Shown here piece by piece: positions 60,434 to 64,000 of a DNA stretch of 64,000 nt. Within the stretch, counting starts at the first letter, position 1, and every line of letters starts with the position of its first letter. Position numbers and translations under genes: made by a program. The notes below the pieces were generated by a model. The model searched no databases, was not told the DNA's origin, and saw only the letters and a program-made list of their open reading frames with translations. The stretch is from Labyrinthula sp. Ha (taxonomy: Eukaryota; Sar; Bigyra; Labyrinthulida; Labyrinthulaceae), in the NCBI GenBank assembly GCA_015227615.1, contig JAALGZ010000020.1, positions 62,001 to 126,000 of the forward strand, given 5' to 3'.

Positions 60434-60940
60434 TTATGTGCTCAAGATCAACGCGACAATTAATCCATACAGGGCAATCGCTTCCGCGAAGATCATAATC
60501 AACACCATCGCCACAAATAATTTTGGTTGTAAACCAACTGCGAGAACACCTCTTTGGCCCACTTTACCTATAGCGTATCCAGCTCCTAATCCACTTATTC
60601 CTACGGAGAGACCAGCAGCCAGATGCTTGAAACCCTGTTGGAAGCTGTAGGTGTTAAGTCCATTTGCAGGTGCTGTTATGTTATTCACAATCAAAACAGC
60701 AACAATTAACCCATAAATTCCAATTACTCCAGCCATAATTACTGGTAAGATATTCTTCATAACCAAATCTGGTCTTGAGTGCCCCAAGGAAGAGATTCCA
60801 ATTCCGGCTAGTGCGGTACCGTACGCGGCTCCCGCGTCTAAGAAATAATGAAAATTGTACTAAGTTTTACTTGCAAGTATAAGAGCTAATGAAGACCCGG
60901 CAAATCCAAAAAATGCGGGTGCTGCAGTCTCTTCAGCCAT
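60434..60940 (-). CDS. V-type ATPase proteolipid subunit c
   Basis: Membrane rotor subunit of the vacuolar H+-ATPase, which carries protons through the V0 ring. Exons 60940-60871 and 60837-60434 are joined over a 33-nt intron (60838-60870), giving 157 residues, the usual length (155-165). Four transmembrane helices; the proton-carrying Glu142 lies in helix 4 ([12 protein letters not shown]). The family block [12 protein letters not shown] falls right after the splice, which confirms it. Very high conservation makes this the surest calibration of the short-intron model. It is divergent from the gene at 61146 and convergent with the RPC7-like gene. Confidence 0.96.
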
Positions 60941-61145
60941 CTTACTCTTATTTTTTCTTATTCTCTTTGATTTACTATCTGGAATCCAATTCCTTTTCAC
61001 GGATTTCCGATATCCGATAATAGTTTAACGGAAGCGGCCTTTTTAGCCATATTTAATATTTTGGCAAACGCTGCGGACAAACGAAAGCACAACTTCTTGA
61101 CAAATAAACAAACTCTTCAACTTGTTTTACAAAACGTAATTACAA
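60941..61145. promoter_or_regulatory. Divergent promoter region
   Basis: 205 bases between the starts of the V-ATPase c gene and the large membrane protein gene. Contains T-rich tracts on one side, a short repeat-like TTTCCGATATCCGATAA motif in the middle, and an A-rich leader at the other end. Confidence 0.45.
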
Positions 61146-63485
61146 ATGGCAGCTTTAGAGTGTCCTGATAATCTAGCTGAGCCTAATTGTTTGGAATGTG
61201 CCAACGACTATGCCAGAACAACTTTACTGTCGGACTGTGATTTGTGTCCCTCTGAAAACACCCTAAGTCTTCTAGTGTTTCTCATCATCATTTACTCCAT
61301 ATCGCTCTTGCTTGGTTTATCTTCACTTAGTCATACAAATACACAGTCAATAAGTTTCTCACTTTCAAAGCAATCATTGTCAACATCAGCTCTACGACAA
61401 TCCCTGCTATTTGGTGTCTTGAAAACCGTCCTCTTTCATTTCACCCTAATTTCCCTCCTTCTAGAAGTTTCATTTCCAATTTCAATTCATTTTGGAGACG
61501 TTTTGAAAGTGGTTGAAGCCCTCTCTCTTTCTGGATTATCTTTCTCAGATTGCATAATGTCTCTTTTCTCGATCAATGACTCCAAACTACTTACAAAGAC
61601 TTCTTTCGTAGCTGCTCTTCCTATATCTCTTATGCTTCTAGGCTTCTTTATATCACTTATTATTTACTTCAAAGAACGAAAAAATGTTTTTCAGGAACGG
61701 CTAGGTTTCATCGAAGTTTGGGGAAGGTTTGCTTCACTAGCCGTTTGTTTCTTATGGTTGTTTCAAAGTATTTTCTTAAGAGTTGCATTCAGTCATTTTT
61801 CTTGTGAAGGTGGATATACAACTGGAGACGCTTTGGTAGAATGTGCTGGAGAAGAACATGGATTTTATGGTAATATTTTGGGAATGCTAGTTATCTTTGG
61901 GGTGTATGTGGTTTTCTTTTTGATGTTGTGCATTCATCTAGCAAACTTGATTTATAAGAACAGCTCAATGCAAAGAAAATCTTTGTTTCATGGATTCTCT
62001 TCTATTTGGAAGAGGTTTTCAGGGAGCGATGAGTATTCGGAGTCCAACAAGAGTAAAGCGTACTTCTCAGGATTTGAACTGAGCAGAGTCTTGAGTGCGT
62101 ATGGAGTGTTATTTGCATCTTTAGAACAGAAATTTTCTTGGTTCTCACCGTTTGAATCTATCTTTCTCTTAATACTTACCGCAACAGTTGTTTTATTAAG
62201 GGAAAATCCTCTCTTGGCCGGTGATATTGACATTATAGAGGCTGAGCAAGGGAAAAAACAGTTGCTTGGTGCAATTGTTCTTATTATTCTTTATTCTTCG
62301 ATAGTACTCAGAATTGATCCTTTTATATCAAGAGAACTGACTAAAGTCAAAAGATTATCGGTTGTATCTACTCTCTTGACATATGTGTTTGCAGCTTTTA
62401 TTGGAACTGGGCTTCAAAATAAAGTCTTAGGCACGCTCACAGTACTCGTTAATGTTGTTTTTGTTTTAAACGCGTTTTACCTGGGCTTGAATATCTTTTC
62501 TGTAGAAAATGAATCCAGGGTCGCCTACCTTTTACAGAAACCCTTGATGTTCTTACAATGTTCTACCCGTGAGGAGTTTGGTGAAAAAAAACTTTACATG
62601 TATCTGAAGTCAACCAAGAAGCCGCAACATTATCTTACCGATGTCAAGGAAAACACTTATCACCATGGTTCGGCTTTTCATGGAACTAGCCAAACAGCAT
62701 ATACGAACTATTTTGCCCAAACGGGTCCAGGACATACAACGGATCAACATGGCAATTCGAGTGGTAGTGAAAGTGTTGCTGATGACGCAAACCCAGAAAC
62801 CAACTTTACTTCTGCCTCAAATGCAGTTATGCTTGAACAAAATTTAAAAAACCTGCTTCCAGAATATGCTAACAAGGATAGTGCTGAAATGCAACCTGGT
62901 AGTGAGGAATCCGTATTAAACCCAGGCAGCAAGAAAACTGGATCAGAAGACGTGGTGAGCTTAGCAGGAACTGAGGTGACTACATTTACACAGGCAGGGC
63001 CTGTTCTTGGTGCTGGTGAACTTATTCAAGGGGATGCCGTCGAAATAGTGAATCTGAAGAAGAATGCATACTTCAATGGAAAGATTGCGACCTTTCACCA
63101 ATACATGGAAGCAGAACCTGGTCGACCACCAAAAATTGAGGTGAGGTTAGATGATGGAACAGTCTTAAGATTAAAACATAGGAATATAAGAGCGCTCCAG
63201 GAAAAAATGATTCCTCCAAAAGAACAAGAGGCTCCAGAAGAATCGACTGTGGATATTGATGATACCAAGAGTGTGGTAAGTAGTTACTCTACCGCCTCTG
63301 GTTTAGAGGTGACATTTCAGATTGGGGATCGAATTAGAGTGAAGAAAAGAACAAAAGGTAAAATTGCCGAGTTCAGTGATAAAGAGGGTGTAATTGTAGA
63401 AGTTCATGATAATGGGAAGTGTGATGTTGAACTTGAAGGAAGTCTTACGTTGCGTTTGCGTAGTAGACATCTTAGGAAGATCTAG
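61146..63485 (+). CDS. Nine-pass membrane protein with SH3-like C-terminus
   Basis: A 779-residue intronless protein. A short N-terminal cysteine motif (CLECAN, CDLCPSE; five Cys in 35 residues) is followed by about nine hydrophobic helices between residues 41 and 450, with loops rich in Ser and Lys. The cytosolic tail is Ser/Thr/Gly-rich (about 500-620) and ends in two small beta-barrel-like modules, GDAVEIVNLKKNAYFNGKI and GDRIRVKKRTKGKIAEF, each of the SH3/Tudor-like kind with a VRLDDGT or VELEGS strand. Cys-rich ectodomain plus many helices recalls large TRP-like or receptor-like proteins of stramenopiles, but I cannot name a family. Channel, transporter and receptor all remain possible. 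Confidence 0.72.
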   Translation: MAALECPDNLAEPNCLECANDYARTTLLSDCDLCPSENTLSLLVFLIIIYSISLLLGLSSLSHTNTQSISFSLSKQSLSTSALRQSLLFGVLKTVLFHFTLISLLLEVSFPISIHFGDVLKVVEALSLSGLSFSDCIMSLFSINDSKLLTKTSFVAALPISLMLLGFFISLIIYFKERKNVFQERLGFIEVWGRFASLAVCFLWLFQSIFLRVAFSHFSCEGGYTTGDALVECAGEEHGFYGNILGMLVIFGVYVVFFLMLCIHLANLIYKNSSMQRKSLFHGFSSIWKRFSGSDEYSESNKSKAYFSGFELSRVLSAYGVLFASLEQKFSWFSPFESIFLLILTATVVLLRENPLLAGDIDIIEAEQGKKQLLGAIVLIILYSSIVLRIDPFISRELTKVKRLSVVSTLLTYVFAAFIGTGLQNKVLGTLTVLVNVVFVLNAFYLGLNIFSVENESRVAYLLQKPLMFLQCSTREEFGEKKLYMYLKSTKKPQHYLTDVKENTYHHGSAFHGTSQTAYTNYFAQTGPGHTTDQHGNSSGSESVADDANPETNFTSASNAVMLEQNLKNLLPEYANKDSAEMQPGSEESVLNPGSKKTGSEDVVSLAGTEVTTFTQAGPVLGAGELIQGDAVEIVNLKKNAYFNGKIATFHQYMEAEPGRPPKIEVRLDDGTVLRLKHRNIRALQEKMIPPKEQEAPEESTVDIDDTKSVVSSYSTASGLEVTFQIGDRIRVKKRTKGKIAEFSDKEGVIVEVHDNGKCDVELEGSLTLRLRSRHLRKI

Positions 63486-64000
63486 GCTTCTAAGTACATG
63501 AACCCCTTTGCGTAATTTGTTTTCTCTTTTGACACTGGTAAATAGTTTCCTCAAAATAATTGGTGCGAATCTTTCAAAATACCTCGCATCGTTTCACCAG
63601 GGGAAGTATAGTAATTGACTGCAAAAAGGTTGGCAATAACTGCCCCAAATACTTCTTACGTTCCAACTTAAAACAGGGTACAGTTTTTCAAGTTTCAAGG
63701 AAGCCTTGAAGCAAAAATTTGCTGAAACTGCTCCTGTTATGAAATAAGCCCTGTGTCAAATGTTAATACTGAATGCAGCGAACAATTCTTGAAGAAAACG
63801 CAATACTTCAACACAGCTGAAGGTCTGTAAATATATATCACTTCACAGGGCGTATAGCACTTCCAGGTTCCTTTTACTATACATTTACTTCTTGTGTAAA
63901 ACCAGTCGTTTACACTCTGTTATTCTTGTTTTACGCAGACGCTTCCAAAGTGTTGTTGCTTTGAGACATGGGCACTGGAACACTTGTATAGTAAATAAAA
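63486..64000. other. Right-edge spacer
   Basis: 515 bases downstream of the membrane-protein gene. No open frame of note or repeat seen. Confidence 0.45.

Overview
The window is nuclear DNA from an AT-rich eukaryotic microbe. The coding content points to a flagellated protist, and I favour the stramenopile side. The evidence is two GRK-type kinases with RGS domains, a dynein heavy-chain tail, an Hv1-like proton channel, a secreted von Willebrand A protein with a Ser-Pro-Thr repeat linker, and a PX-domain protein with Pro-His/Leu-Asp helical repeats. The standard genetic code fits: TAA, TAG and TGA all end genes at natural C-termini. Lineage is an inference, and only protein searches would settle it.

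Introns are the key to reading this sequence. Joining exons by frame and homology gives 21 introns. Eighteen of them are only 27-33 nt, mostly of the form GTA...TAG; the rest are about 36, 50 and 104 nt. They split a V-ATPase proteolipid, both GRK-like kinases, a FAM69/DIPK-like kinase and a PX protein with 12 exons that leaves no long open frame.

The layout is six compact gene islands separated by 6-9 kb AT-rich stretches. Island 1 (3.1-6.8 kb) has a lysine-rich unknown and GRK-like kinase 1. Island 2 (14.6-19.2 kb) has the PX protein, an Hv1-like channel, a 77-residue membrane protein and a FAM69-like kinase; the last two are convergent and share a TTAA stop. Island 3 (25.7-36.0 kb) has an ER J-protein with an unusual N-terminal domain, an LRR-IQ protein divergent from a motor-less dynein heavy-chain tail, and a PH-like protein. 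Island 4 (42.1-44.8 kb) has the vWA protein facing a class I haem peroxidase. Island 5 (47.4-50.3 kb) has GRK-like kinase 2, which begins with a myristoylation signal. Island 6 (59.5-63.5 kb) has a small membrane protein, an RNA polymerase III RPC7-like subunit, V-ATPase subunit c and a nine-pass membrane protein with SH3-like tails.

Within islands, genes sit 10-350 bp apart, often divergent or convergent, so several pairs probably share promoters. The gene-poor stretches hold a diverged dispersed repeat, short tandem repeats and a few weak candidate exons. Most isolated open frames of up to about 100 codons there are what chance predicts. The most notable items are the ultrashort introns, the tail-only dynein heavy chain, the hidden PX gene, and two GRK-type kinases within 45 kb in a microbe.
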